The notes under the pieces: model-generated
Database searches by the model: none
Told to the model about the DNA's origin: nothing
Seen by the model: the letters and a program-made list of their open reading frames with translations, nothing else
NCBI RefSeq assembly: GCF_000835495.1
Contig: NW_015622547.1
Location: forward strand, 1,860,001 to 1,924,000
Length of the DNA: 64,000 nucleotides
DNA from: Cladophialophora immunda
Taxonomy: Eukaryota; Ascomycota; Eurotiomycetes; Chaetothyriales; Herpotrichiellaceae
Reading direction: 5' to 3'
Shown here: positions 10,678 through 20,382 of the stretch, in pieces
Position numbering within the stretch: the first letter of the stretch is position 1
How the letters are laid out: each line of letters starts with the position of its first letter
Made by a program: the position numbers and the translations under genes

Positions 10678-11513
10678 ATGGAAGAAGCGGCCCCAATATT
10701 ACCAAGATACCTCGACGAGGTTGTTGATTTTGCTGATGGAAATTCCTATGAGCTGTTGAAACCTCTGGCAACTTATCGGTCCTGTCACGACGGCACTCCC
10801 GCCGAAGCACGAATAGTCCTGACTTGCCGGCGCCACAACGAAACCTCTTCGTCAGAGGACGAGTATGTTATGAAGATCAAGATCCAGTATGTTTCCAATC
10901 CTGCAGACACATTCAAGGCTGACTTCAGGCGTTGAGAATACCGGGAGGAGAGCGGCGACCTAGCAACAACCCAGAACTCGGCCCTAGTACTACTACAGCA
11001 CATGAGCTCAAGGCTCTGGAAAGATTACAAGATACTCACAGCGCATTCACTCCAGTTCTGGTAAATTTCAAAAAGGCAGTCCAGCCTGCCGAGGGGCCAT
11101 TGCCGGGGGGATATCTCACGTTCCTCGTCATGACAAAGATGCCTGGCGACTCACTCTTTAACATGTACTACTGGGGAATGACGGCCGAAGAGAGAAACGA
11201 GATCTCTCAAAAGTTCCTTGTCGCGCTCAAGTAGGTCATTCCACGAACCGAAGAAGAAAACCTTCGCCAAGTCTCGGTCATGCTGACAGTGGACAGGTGG
11301 ATCTACGCCCAAGGCATAGAGCCGGTGGACTGCGGGCTGCGGAACATTCTGTGGGAGCGAGACACGAAGAAATGCAGCATTATCGACTTCGAACTCTGGC
11401 GCGAAACGGATGCGTCGGTGAGTGACGAGACAAAGGAACTGCAGAGATGGGGGCTTGCTCGCCAGCCAGCCGCCAAGAACCATTGGGAAGCCTGGAACCA
11501 GATGTTTCGGTAG
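10678..11513 (+). CDS. small protein-kinase-like (PKL fold) fungal protein
   Basis: Exons 10678-10886, 10937-11230 and 11297-11513 (239 residues). I recognise a minimal kinase-like layout. There is a beta-strand Lys in YVMKIKIQ (residues 63-70) and a Glu in HELKALERL (92-100) that can serve as the helix-C partner. A hinge-like VMTKMPG follows, then GIEPVDCGLRNILW (174-187), where Asp179 and Asn184 replace the usual HxDxxxxN loop. SIIDFELW (195-202) stands in for the DFG Asp. It is far shorter than a canonical kinase and lacks a glycine-rich loop, so substrate and activity are unknown. The first intron ends at a GAG acceptor; this choice gives a continuous frame and the expected IQIPGG join. 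The gene is divergent from the RGS-LOV gene. Confidence 0.7.
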
Positions 11514-11841
11514 ATGGCTTTCATACAAGGTTTGCTTGCGATAGAGGTTGAGGCGAAGACATGCCAGTGCTATACAACCTGACCAGCAGCATCGCAATAG
11601 AATAGTAAATGAACATAAGCGCATCATCTACCTATATGGATGAGTGACGTCATGGCCAATGTCAACGCGTCTTAGAACAGTGCGCGACGACGCAAATATC
11701 CTGTCAGTATTTTCGCCATACAGGAAGCCCTACAGATACAACAACTACCTCTTAGAAAGGATCTCCATACTCTTGTGCTCTGGCCGCCGTGAAGGTGCGG
11801 TTTCGTGACCGAGTCGTCGCGTTAGTGCCGCGCTGGACGCG
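11514..11841. other. intergenic region
   Basis: 328 bases between two plus-strand genes; no feature recognised. Confidence 0.4.
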
Positions 11842-12957
11842 ATGGATCTCGCCATCGACTTCGAGGCCGCGCGCCTCGCGAACATGCAAGAAAAACAAAA
11901 GCTGCTCGAGTCACTCAACTTACTTACCTCGAACGTAAAACCAGGAGACCTGGATGCAAGGGAGACGAAAAAGCCGCCCGCAAAGAGACGGAGAGGAGCC
12001 ACCAGTCCCAGCCCAGCGCTGAAGCCGCCATCCAGGACATCTGCTCGAATCGCCGCGGCGGGCGGCCATGTGTCTTACAACGAGGACACCAAAGGCCCAG
12101 TCGACATAGACAAAGCCATGGACGACCGCTCATCGCGAGGAACAAGGACCAGAAACACTCGCAAGGCCCGAACCTCTCGCCGTGATCATCACTCTGACGC
12201 AACCCAACGCGCCTCATCAATCCCAAAGCCCCTCTCGCCCCTGCTACCCACCGACCTCCCCTCTCTCATTCAGTACTACAACTCGTGGACGCCCTCGGCG
12301 GGTCCGCCGACGCAGGACCCGGAAACGCAGGGCTACCACTTCGCCTCGCACCCGGCGTTCCGGCCCAACAAGTCGCCGCTGGACATCCTCCAGGAGGGCG
12401 CCTTCGGGGGCAGCTTCTTCGCGCCGTGGCACAGCCGCACGCTGGGGCTGACGCTGGCGGACGACCACCTGGCGACGCTGCCGGCGGGGTGGCTCGCGAC
12501 GCTGCAGCCGGCGGAGAAGTACATCACGGCGGCGCGCTACGAGGCCACGCTCAACCGCCACGGCCGGGCGTGCGGGCAGACGCTGGCGCAGTGGGAGGCC
12601 GCCGGGTGGCTCGACTTCCGCCACGACCCGCGCGGCTGGTTCGAGTGGTACATCCGCTTCTGGCTCGGGCGGCGGCTCGACGACGGCGAGGACGAGCGGC
12701 AGGTCGGCCGGTGGCTGAGATGCGTCGGCCCCCGGGGCCGGTGGAGGAGGATGCTGCTGAAGAAGTATGTCGAGATGGGGGTGCGGAGTGTTTTTGACGA
12801 CGGGGGTGGCGACGACGATGACCCAGGGGCCGGTGACGACCAGCACGAGAGCACGGTCAGTCCGGTCATCCACCAGACTTGTCTGCAGTGGGGGTATCAG
12901 GTCACACAGGAGGACTTGGACGATGCGTGGCGCGAGAGGAGGGGAGGAGCAGGATAA
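11842..12957 (+). CDS. conserved fungal protein of unknown function, basic N-terminus
   Basis: Single exon, 371 residues. The first 130 residues are basic and disordered with nuclear-localisation-like clusters (PPAKRRRG near residue 47; TRKARTSRR near 105). From about residue 135 a folded, Trp/Tyr-rich region follows: LIQYYNSWTPS, GFGG-like AFGGSFFAPWHSRTL, then the highly patterned WLDFRHDPRGWFEWYIRFWLGRR and GRWLRCVGPRGRWRRMLLKKY. The C-terminus has a short acidic loop and ends with SPVIHQTCLQWGYQVTQEDLDDAW. I know the C-terminal block as a conserved feature of unannotated Pezizomycotina proteins but cannot assign a function; nuclear location is inferred from the basic tail. Codons between about 12240 and 12780 are strongly GC-ending, which creates long shadow frames on both strands. 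Confidence 0.75.
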   Translation: MDLAIDFEAARLANMQEKQKLLESLNLLTSNVKPGDLDARETKKPPAKRRRGATSPSPALKPPSRTSARIAAAGGHVSYNEDTKGPVDIDKAMDDRSSRGTRTRNTRKARTSRRDHHSDATQRASSIPKPLSPLLPTDLPSLIQYYNSWTPSAGPPTQDPETQGYHFASHPAFRPNKSPLDILQEGAFGGSFFAPWHSRTLGLTLADDHLATLPAGWLATLQPAEKYITAARYEATLNRHGRACGQTLAQWEAAGWLDFRHDPRGWFEWYIRFWLGRRLDDGEDERQVGRWLRCVGPRGRWRRMLLKKYVEMGVRSVFDDGGGDDDDPGAGDDQHESTVSPVIHQTCLQWGYQVTQEDLDDAWRERRGGAG

Positions 12958-13496
12958 CTATAACTCCGTGTTTTTCAGGACCAAATCGTCCAAGAGGGCC
13001 AATCAAACCCTCGTATATTGGTTCAGTCTCTCCATGAAAACAAGCGAGAAGAACGACGAAAAATCGAGACATTAACTTTTCTTTATTCGGGGACTCGACT
13101 AAAATATTCCGCTACGTGCGCTTTCATCCGCCTGCTCAACTGACAACATATCCAGAATGCGCGTAGCGGAGGAGTGTGCTCTACGCCGCACGATTAACCA
13201 CTCTCGCCCAAGGGTATCGAAACGCAAAGAACGCCGCCATGATTAGATCCCACCTCGCCTGCAGGCTGCCAAAAAAAGAGTCATGGTGTTTGTGTTGGGA
13301 ATGAGATTCGTGTCATTATAAACCCATCCCCCTTCTTCCTATAGTAAAACCTCGCGTATGATGATGCTTCCCCTGCTCTTGCTTGTCGTATCATTAAGCG
13401 AGGCAACTGCGGGTATGGGATGTTGGTTGTATATCGTAAGTTGGAGAGGGAAACCGTCAGCGTTCCTCTTTCGGTGGTCTTGCTCTTCCGCAAGCT
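12958..13496. other. convergent intergenic region
   Basis: 539 bases between the 3' ends of two genes; AT-richer than the flanking coding sequence. No coding content seen. Confidence 0.4.
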
Positions 13497-16017
13497 TTAT
13501 GCAGCGATCGCGGTCGGACTGGGCGCAGTCATTGGTCTCTGCGCCAAAATCATGTCCCAGGTCTGTGTGTTGAAGTGGACGTACGGCATTTCTAAATCTG
13601 GGTCATCTCGGTCACTGCTGATGATGTTGATATGAGGAACTTTCCCTCGAAGAACAAGCGACTGGGGTCGCTGCCTGATGGCGGTTGGGGCCAGGTCTGA
13701 TTTGACATCGTTCCGCCGTTTGATGATGCTGGTAGACTTCAGGATCTCTTCGAGTGTGCATGCGGCGTTGCCTGCCGGTGTGATCGGGGCAACGTCGCTG
13801 TCCTCGTTGCTATTGGAAGACGCGCTGCTGACGGACGAATTGGAAGACTCACGAGACATGCTTGGTGGTGTTGTTGCCGATGTCTCCGATTCTGGTAGAG
13901 GAGGTAAGTTCTCGGTGTCGTTGGCAGCCATTTCATGGACAATGTCACCCTGAAGCTCTTGTGGTTCTTGCTGGTCCTCTTTGATTACCGGCTCAGGTTC
14001 GGCAGTAAGCTCCACTGGAGGAGGTTCCGACACATTACGAGCAACTTCATTCAGACCATTTCCGTAGCCTTCAATGTAGATTTCACAGAAGGAAGGACGC
14101 TTAGAAGGCATCTCATCCCTACTGGTCTGGCCTCCACGAGATATCAGTCTTCGGAGTGAGGCAGAGCGGGAGGCTGGCGGTGTTTTGATTGACAAAGAGG
14201 TCATCAAAGACCCGGGCAGATTCGCCGGGAGTGTGCGCCGACGCATCTTCGCCGATCTCCCTCTTGTCAGTGTCTCACCCAGCGAGGAAGATGACACATT
14301 GGTGTGTGAATAGCGGTTATCGGGAGCTAGCAGAGACTTTTTTTTGTTCAGGGTACGGACCTGAGGCAATGACGTTTCTTGCCATGGCTTTTGTTTGGGA
14401 GGCTGACAGCAAAGCGAATATGTTAGGTTGGAAGTGTTGCGTACTTCCTTCGGAGGCTGGGCAATGGAATGGAAAGTTTGGAGCACGGCATAAACCAGGA
14501 TCCATCTCACTTTACGCCCTTCAATGGCAGAGACGCCCTCGAGATCATCGTCAACGGTCATCTCCTCGAACTCGGAGTACTTCCGGACCAAGGGGCAGTC
14601 CATGACCAATAGGTCTCGGTTCGAGGCACCAATCAACGCGCGTTTGTCGTGCGCTTTTCGTGTCTCCCTAAGCGCCTTGCGTTTTTGGATTGGATTCCAA
14701 GACATTCTTCGCTGAAGCTTGGGGCGTGGAGCTGAGCTAGCTTCCAGAGGCTCCGGTAATAGAGGTAGTGGCTGAGCAAGGGGCTCATAGGAGTGCTTCT
14801 TATCAAAAGCTTGGATGTTCTGAAGAGTACACACGCCGCCAGTCTTGGTGATGTCGTTTTCTTCCATATCCACCGTGGACTCGGGATTGACCAGGTGCTG
14901 ATAGAGGTTCCGGAAGTCCGAGAACATAGTCGAGTATATGGTTTGTTGGACGACCTCTTCTTCGAAATCATTAGGGGGCCAAGAACCATATCGATCAAGG
15001 TAGAATGATTTGAGGAAAGAGCGGAATTTGTTGAGATGATCTCTCGCGGGCTGGGGCAGGCCGAGGAAGCTTCCTGAGACGTCGTTTTCAAAGAATGTGA
15101 CGACGGATTTGTTGACCCTGTCCAGTCGAATGTCCATTTCCAGCCTTGCGCGATTGATGAGTGTCTTGGACTTGGCGCTCAAACCCTAGGAAATCGTTGG
15201 TTAGTCTTGATGTGGGCGGAAAGGAGCTGCGGTAAGGATATTGACTCACCGCATATTCGATGCTTGATCGAAGGCCACGGTGGCTCATGCCCACGCAATG
15301 GGCAAATGCGTCGACCCAAAGATCCTCGACCTGAAGAGCCTCGGCCAAGGAGAGCGATGCCAAAGCATGATCAACACACTCCCTAAAGTCCAGATACCTC
15401 TGATTCTCCGCAAACGACAGCACTTCCACCTTGTTCTGGGAGCTATCATCGGGCCGATAGACATCAACCCTTTTCTTCAGCGCCGCCAAAGCCGATCCCA
15501 GCGTCCGACCCGCCAGTGGTCGGTTGTACAGCCATGCGAAGAAGTTCCGTGTCGTAATGTGATGGTTGAAGATATCCTCGAGGCTTGCCCCATGAGGTGC
15601 TGGGATGTACAGTTCTTGTACTGACTCCTGAGGGTCACATCCTGAGCAATTGGGGAGGACACACTGCACTGCCGCGTGAATCGAGTTTCTCACCACGCAG
15701 CGGTCCACCAAAGACTCGAAGCCTCTGACTTTGAGGAAGGCGGTGTGAACTCGAAAGGCCGGTCCACGACTGGACTGACCCGGTTCACGCAAGTAGACGA
15801 GACAGTCTCCTGTTGGCCAGCATAGCTCAGGCTCCTAGAGAGTTTGACCTATGAGTGTCTCAAAACGAGGATGGGATTGGGGCGTGCTTGGGAGCAAGTG
15901 AGCACTTACATGAAAAAGATTGACCCAGTCCGTGGTGACTCGAGCTCGTCCATCCCATCGCCTCAGCCCGGCTGAGCGAATATCGTCGCGCGTCACGCGA
16001 CCCTGAATGCGTCTCAT
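13497..16017 (-). CDS. DUF8004-type conserved fungal protein
   Basis: Exons 15910-16017, 15250-15834 and 13497-15185 (793 residues). It begins with a WDG-containing segment (GLRRWDGRARVTTDWVNLFH) and continues with LCWPTGDCLVYL and RGPAFRVHTAFL, then a long helical region and RRMSWNP and KVRWILVYAVLQTFHS. This order matches a widespread Pezizomycotina family that I remember as DUF8004; the name is from memory. The last 250 residues are low-complexity and Ser/Pro-rich and probably disordered. No enzyme motif, signal peptide or membrane segment is seen, so it is likely intracellular with unknown role. The start is the ATG at 16017, just upstream of the first conserved block. All three junctions are canonical (GTAAGT, GTGAGT donors; CTAG acceptors). 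Confidence 0.85.
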
Positions 16018-16138
16018 GGTTGGGAGGTGGACAGGAACGAATGAAAGGAGATTAGAGCTATAAGGCCGTCGTGCAAACGAATGTATGTCTCATCCCTGCC
16101 GAAAACATACGAGGAGGGATGAAAGGGGCAGTATGTAC

Positions 16139-16172
16139 AGGGGGAGGGAGGAGAAAAGGGTAGGTAGGGATG
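16139..16172 (-). promoter_or_regulatory. CT-rich tract upstream of the DUF8004 gene
   Basis: A nearly pure purine run on the plus strand (pyrimidine on the coding strand) 122-155 bases before the ATG at 16017. Pyrimidine tracts at this distance are typical of fungal core promoters or 5' leaders; the function is inferred. Confidence 0.4.
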
Positions 16173-16675
16173 GAAGATATCTTTCAACGCTGGAAGGGCA
16201 GAGCAGAGTTGATAGCGTTGCTCCAGGGTAACACGTAAAACGCCGCTTGGCGGTGAAGACGAGGTCTCGACTCAATGTGAGGGGATTTGATGTTCAATTG
16301 CGCATGAGGCTTGAGTTGCAGGAGCTGGGAGTTTGACAGTAAAGGGCAATGAGCGACGGGCGGGGGTGGCCGGCGACAGGGCGACCAAGGAGGAAGTGAG
16401 GAGGAGACGGGATGGGCAAGCCCAGAAAGTCTCTTTCCGCCACAACAGCCCAATAAGCTTGTCATGGACGTTGGAGAGCTTCAGCAAGATCACGCCCAAG
16501 CTCGCACGCGGTTCTGGGAGGGAGGAAAAGTCGAGTACGTAGTGGTGGTGGTTATTTGGCATTGATGGTAGCAGTCATGATGTGAGAGGGTGGAGTTTTG
16601 GGCTTGTCCGACTTGTCGCTTTGGCCAGCCACTGAGGGGCCAGTGCCTGTCGGAGCTCAGGGAGGCGCTATGCCT

Positions 16676-16729
16676 GGGGGGGACTTGGGGGGCACTTGGG
16701 GGGGCTTGGGGGGGGCTTGGTGGGGGCGG
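16676..16729 (+). repeat. G-run array (predicted G-quadruplex)
   Basis: Five runs of G (7, 6, 7, 8 and 5 bases at 16676-16682, 16687-16692, 16698-16704, 16708-16715 and 16722-16726) are separated by 3-6 bases, mostly ACTT or CTT, forming a degenerate 10-11 base repeat. The runs and loop lengths fit a very stable intramolecular G-quadruplex. It lies about 660 bases upstream of the DUF8004 start codon, with G on the template strand of that gene. Confidence 0.7.
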
Positions 16730-18771
16730 TTCTGACGTGAAGAAGCCTCCACTGTTGGATCGGGGCTCGCGATCGTCCCGAGCTCAAAGTCCGTCCACTG
16801 TAGATCCGACCTTTTGTTTTTTAGTTAAAGCCACTGACTACCGAGTCCCCTCCCAGGCTACCCTCCCTCTGGCCAACCAGTGTGACGCATGCCTGGCGGT
16901 GGCCTCGTGCGTCTCGCCAAAAGAGTCCGACCAACAGGGAGCTACCCAAAGGCTCAAATTCAAGGACTGGGTTCCATGAGCCCCGGCGCCATCTTTCCCC
17001 CCCCCCCAAAGCATCATCGTGCCTAGATAGCCTAAGGAGGTACCTATCCTACTGCACTGCAGCAAGGATACCCTTCTACAACCCATCTGCGACACACTTG
17101 CATTGCCCTTGCTGACAGTCCTTTTACCGCCATCGTTACTTGTCTTTTTGGTCTCTCGCTTCCTATCTCGGATCCCCAGCCAGCACGCAGACGCTCGAAA
17201 AGGGCTCAATCTCTTGACAAAGAGGCCGGTGCGCCGACCTTTGACGAAATCCAGTTTAGTTCTCTCGCTTGGTCTCAAGCAACCAGCGCATCACTTCCTG
17301 TTTAAGCACACTCGACCTCGACGACCACCAACAATTGCCACCTCACCTAGGCCACTGGCCATCACCTCCCGTCTCCGACAACGATCAGCGCTCACCCTCC
17401 CCCCTTTACTCGTCCTTAACTCCTCCTCTTGCCATCGCTTGCCGCCTCGTGTTCGTCCTAAACGGCAGTTCCGAGACCCGGCACACAGGAAACACGCGCA
17501 CCGTCTCTCGCGTGTTGAGGCCCGATCGGACTGCTGGTTGGGAATTACAAAGGCGAGCCCAAGGCCTCAAAAAAAGCATAATTATAGTAACCCCCCCGTC
17601 AAACAACAACCCATCTCGGCCGTGCGTCAGGCCAAGAGCATCTGATACTACTTGGAATATAGCTGAATAGCATGACACCGAAATAATGCAGTGCAGTGGG
17701 AAACCCCGGTTCCCCCCTTGTAGCGGCTTTTGCTCTGCCACCAGTTCGTGCTTTCTCCGAAGGCTGCTCGCTACATGATCCTTGCGACCGACCAGGACGG
17801 GGGTGTGGTGCGACATAGGCGAGGTTGCCGGGGCTCTCGCTCTCGAAAGAGTCCCTACAATTTCAGAGCCAGCAGAAGCGCCAGAGCCTATCCCCGTGTC
17901 CCGGAACTTATCAATTGGGTCCCACTGCTTCGGACCACGGAATTGCTTGCAGTCAGTGCTAGCCACAGACTTTTTGAGTACACGTTGCCTGCCCCGTACC
18001 GAGAGTAGCACCAGTTAGTGGTTATGATGTTATGTCAAACGTGCCCGGCAGGATTGAAGCGGGTGAGCTGGCGGGTTTAGTTGTTGTCAGAGCGACACAG
18101 TACGTAAGACAAGGAGGATACTGAGATGGCCAATATGGCTGGATCTTCGACTCTGGAGTGCCTGGACGCGTTGACTGGCTGGGAGAGCAGGAAAAGATTG
18201 GCATGTTTAATATCAAGGAGAATTGCGGTTAAGGGTCGTGTTAGCACGACATACTTTGTAAACGGGCGAAGATAAACGGGAGCTCCTGTCATTGGAGGGG
18301 AAGCTCGCCCAGGGCATGCCAAACCCCTGCTATCGACACGGCGGTCAACGTTCGCCACCTGCGCCGGAGCATTTTCTGTCGAGTCAAGCTGCAGCTCGTG
18401 CTCTGAAGGACAGCAGAAAAAGGGAAGAAGAATGTCGATCAGCCTTGGTCTGTCGACAAGTCGAGAGATAGGCCACCTGCAGTTTTACGTTTTGGGAGCT
18501 TCGTGGAAGATGCCGTGTTGCTAGAAGCATGAGCGCCAGGAACGAGGCTTGCATTAGGCTGCGACACTTGTTCGCTGTCCCTGTCTTCGGGATTCATGTG
18601 GCGCCATCTTTAAACCCCGAAGAATCAATTCAGCCCTAGAATCTTTTTTCTAGATTCGGGAAGCTCGCCGATCAGGGAGGCTGTGAGGCTTTGGCTGCCA
18701 AAGTTGGCAGCCCGATGCTCCCGAAAAGGACGGCCGAGAACCCCCTGGGCACTTATCATTGTAGTGCGGTA

Positions 18772-19917
18772 TCAGATTTCGACGAGCACTCGAACTTCAC
18801 CGTCCATCCAGTCAACGACTCCAGCGCTCAACAGCGCAACCATCCACTCTCCGTCTTCCACCACCGTCACCAGGCCGTCGGTGAGCCACACCTTGACGAG
18901 TGGACGGCGATGCACGCCAGGAGCACCTCCTGTTCTCGCCGGCAAGGTGTACCTTTTCTCCACCTCGGCAAGCAGAGCTGACAGACTAGGAGCTGCTTCT
19001 GGTGTCAAGCTAAACCGTGGTATCACTCGTCTCAGTGCTCCGCCAGTATTTGACACCACGTTGACATGGAGGACGATTGATTGCTTGAAAGTTGTGATCG
19101 GCTGTGACACATGTGGCGACAGGCTGGGGATGTCTTCTTGCACTGCTATGGGCGTATGGACCCCAGACTCTTGGTCCACGTAAATCGTCTCATGAACCTT
19201 GCCGTCGGACACGATAGACTCGTCCACAGCTGCTGGCGACTGCTCCTCACCCGATTCTTTCGCCGACCCTTGTTTCCTGGTCGCCGCAGCATAGATGCGC
19301 TGGCGCTCATTGGTGACCATCTTCCTCATTAACGGCATCATTAGCTTTATGATGGTCTGGCTGTCGTGAGGCCAGAATAGGGTTCTGTGAGGTGCTCCGG
19401 GAATTCCCTCTCCCGCACCAGGTGCGAAATACCTCTCCCCATAGCCATGGACGGAGAGAAACTCCTCAACGCAATTCCACAAGTTTAGCTTGGCCAAATC
19501 CGAGCCACCCGCATTTTTCTTGGGGCCCACAACTTCTCTTCGCTCAGGATGAGCCTCGTCCAGCATGAACGCCTTGGCAGCAGTCTGAAGCCGCAAGAAG
19601 TTCTCTGGAGCCAGCTCCAAAGATGCAAACACCTTTCCCAGCGGCGGCCTGCTGTGTTTCCTACTCTTGGATGAAGGTTCTCGGAACAAGACAGACGCAG
19701 AACTCTGAAGGTGCGCAGGACTCGACGCAGCTGCGGGATCAGGGGCATCTCCAACGCCGCCTTCATCTAGTGTATGAACGTGTTCAACGACATGGTCATC
19801 TCGTTTGCGCTTTCCTAGCGACGACGGATCGCGAGTCTGTTCGTCGGCGGCCGCAGTTGCTGCTTGTACAAGACCGGCGAATTGAATGTCTTCAGGATAG
19901 TCTGATGCGTCTGCCAT
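18772..19917 (-). CDS. conserved fungal protein of unknown function
   Basis: Single exon, 381 residues, start at the first ATG (19917). It has an acidic N-terminus with a nuclear-localisation-like LGKRKRDD (about residues 34-41). The conserved core is rich in helices: RPPLGKVFASLELAPENFLRLQ, KAFMLDEAHPERREVVG, then LAKLNLWNCVEEFL and RTLFWPHDSQTIIKLMMPLMRKMVTNERQR. The C-terminal third alternates strands and helices (SIVLHVNVV, RFSLTPEAAPSLSALLAEVEKRY, VKVWLTDGLVTV) and could be a beta-grasp-like domain. I recognise it as a recurring unannotated Pezizomycotina protein, possibly nuclear, with no assigned biochemical role. It is divergent from the MFS gene that begins about 300-470 bases away. 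Confidence 0.72.
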   Translation of the reverse strand: MADASDYPEDIQFAGLVQAATAAADEQTRDPSSLGKRKRDDHVVEHVHTLDEGGVGDAPDPAAASSPAHLQSSASVLFREPSSKSRKHSRPPLGKVFASLELAPENFLRLQTAAKAFMLDEAHPERREVVGPKKNAGGSDLAKLNLWNCVEEFLSVHGYGERYFAPGAGEGIPGAPHRTLFWPHDSQTIIKLMMPLMRKMVTNERQRIYAAATRKQGSAKESGEEQSPAAVDESIVSDGKVHETIYVDQESGVHTPIAVQEDIPSLSPHVSQPITTFKQSIVLHVNVVSNTGGALRRVIPRFSLTPEAAPSLSALLAEVEKRYTLPARTGGAPGVHRRPLVKVWLTDGLVTVVEDGEWMVALLSAGVVDWMDGEVRVLVEI

Positions 19918-20222
19918 GAGCTAGACTTCCACAGCAGCTCCTGGCCGCTCAGGCGGGCCTGCCGGCCTGCTGCAGGTCAGTGCGTAGGTATGTGTTCGAG
20001 ATAGAATAACAAGATATCGTGCGGCGAGTCCAATCGCAGTAGGCAGGGCGCGGCAAGATGTTTGTGCTGTTTGACACGCGGTGAAAGCAAACAAATTCGC
20101 CCAGCAAAATGCGGAGGAGGATCAGCGCGTGCAGGCATTATACTTTGCACTAGTCACTACGCAGGTTCCGGCTTGCCGAGCTCCTGCCAAGGCCGGGAAA
20201 AGTTCTTCCGGCCCGCTGATCA

Positions 20223-20382
20223 ATGACAACAACATCATCTCCCTCCTCGCTTCAACAGCGTCGCTTACGTTCTGGCTGGCTGTTATACGGGCTGCTAAAC
20301 ATGTGTTAGGCTTGGGAGGTCTGTCTTTGATTCAGTCGTCGTCTTGGAAATCATTTCTGTGGCATCTTCACCTGCTTCGACA
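20223..20382 (+). pseudogene. disrupted N-terminal coding segment of the MFS gene
   Basis: An ATG at 20223 opens a frame reading LRSGWLLYGLLNM, a plausible first membrane helix. It meets TAG at 20307-20309. Just past it the frame reads AWEVCL and then shifts: the continuation DSVVVLEIISVASS is in the frame of the downstream MFS exon (20329 onward). One substitution and one extra T would explain the break. Alternatively a 31-base intron (GT at 20305, AG at 20335) would restore the frame, but this is shorter than any other intron in the window and deletes part of the helix. Confidence 0.5.

Larger units (their letters stand above)
16018..18771. other. long gene-free upstream region
   Basis: About 2.75 kb with no supportable gene on either strand. 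On the strand of the DUF8004 gene the first 150 bases are pyrimidine-rich, as in fungal promoters and 5' leaders. The region holds the G-run array at 16676-16729 and a short poly-C run near 16998-17007. The open frames here are short and of low complexity. Confidence 0.5.

Noticed and set aside
12244..12873. 209-codon minus and 170-codon plus frames inside the GC-rich gene
   Set aside because: Arise from GC-rich codons of the gene 11842-12957; sequences are low complexity (Pro/Arg/Ala).
17103..17645. 180-codon plus-strand frame in the gene-free region
   Set aside because: Low-complexity Leu/Pro/Arg sequence with no recognisable fold and no good start context; not supportable as a gene.
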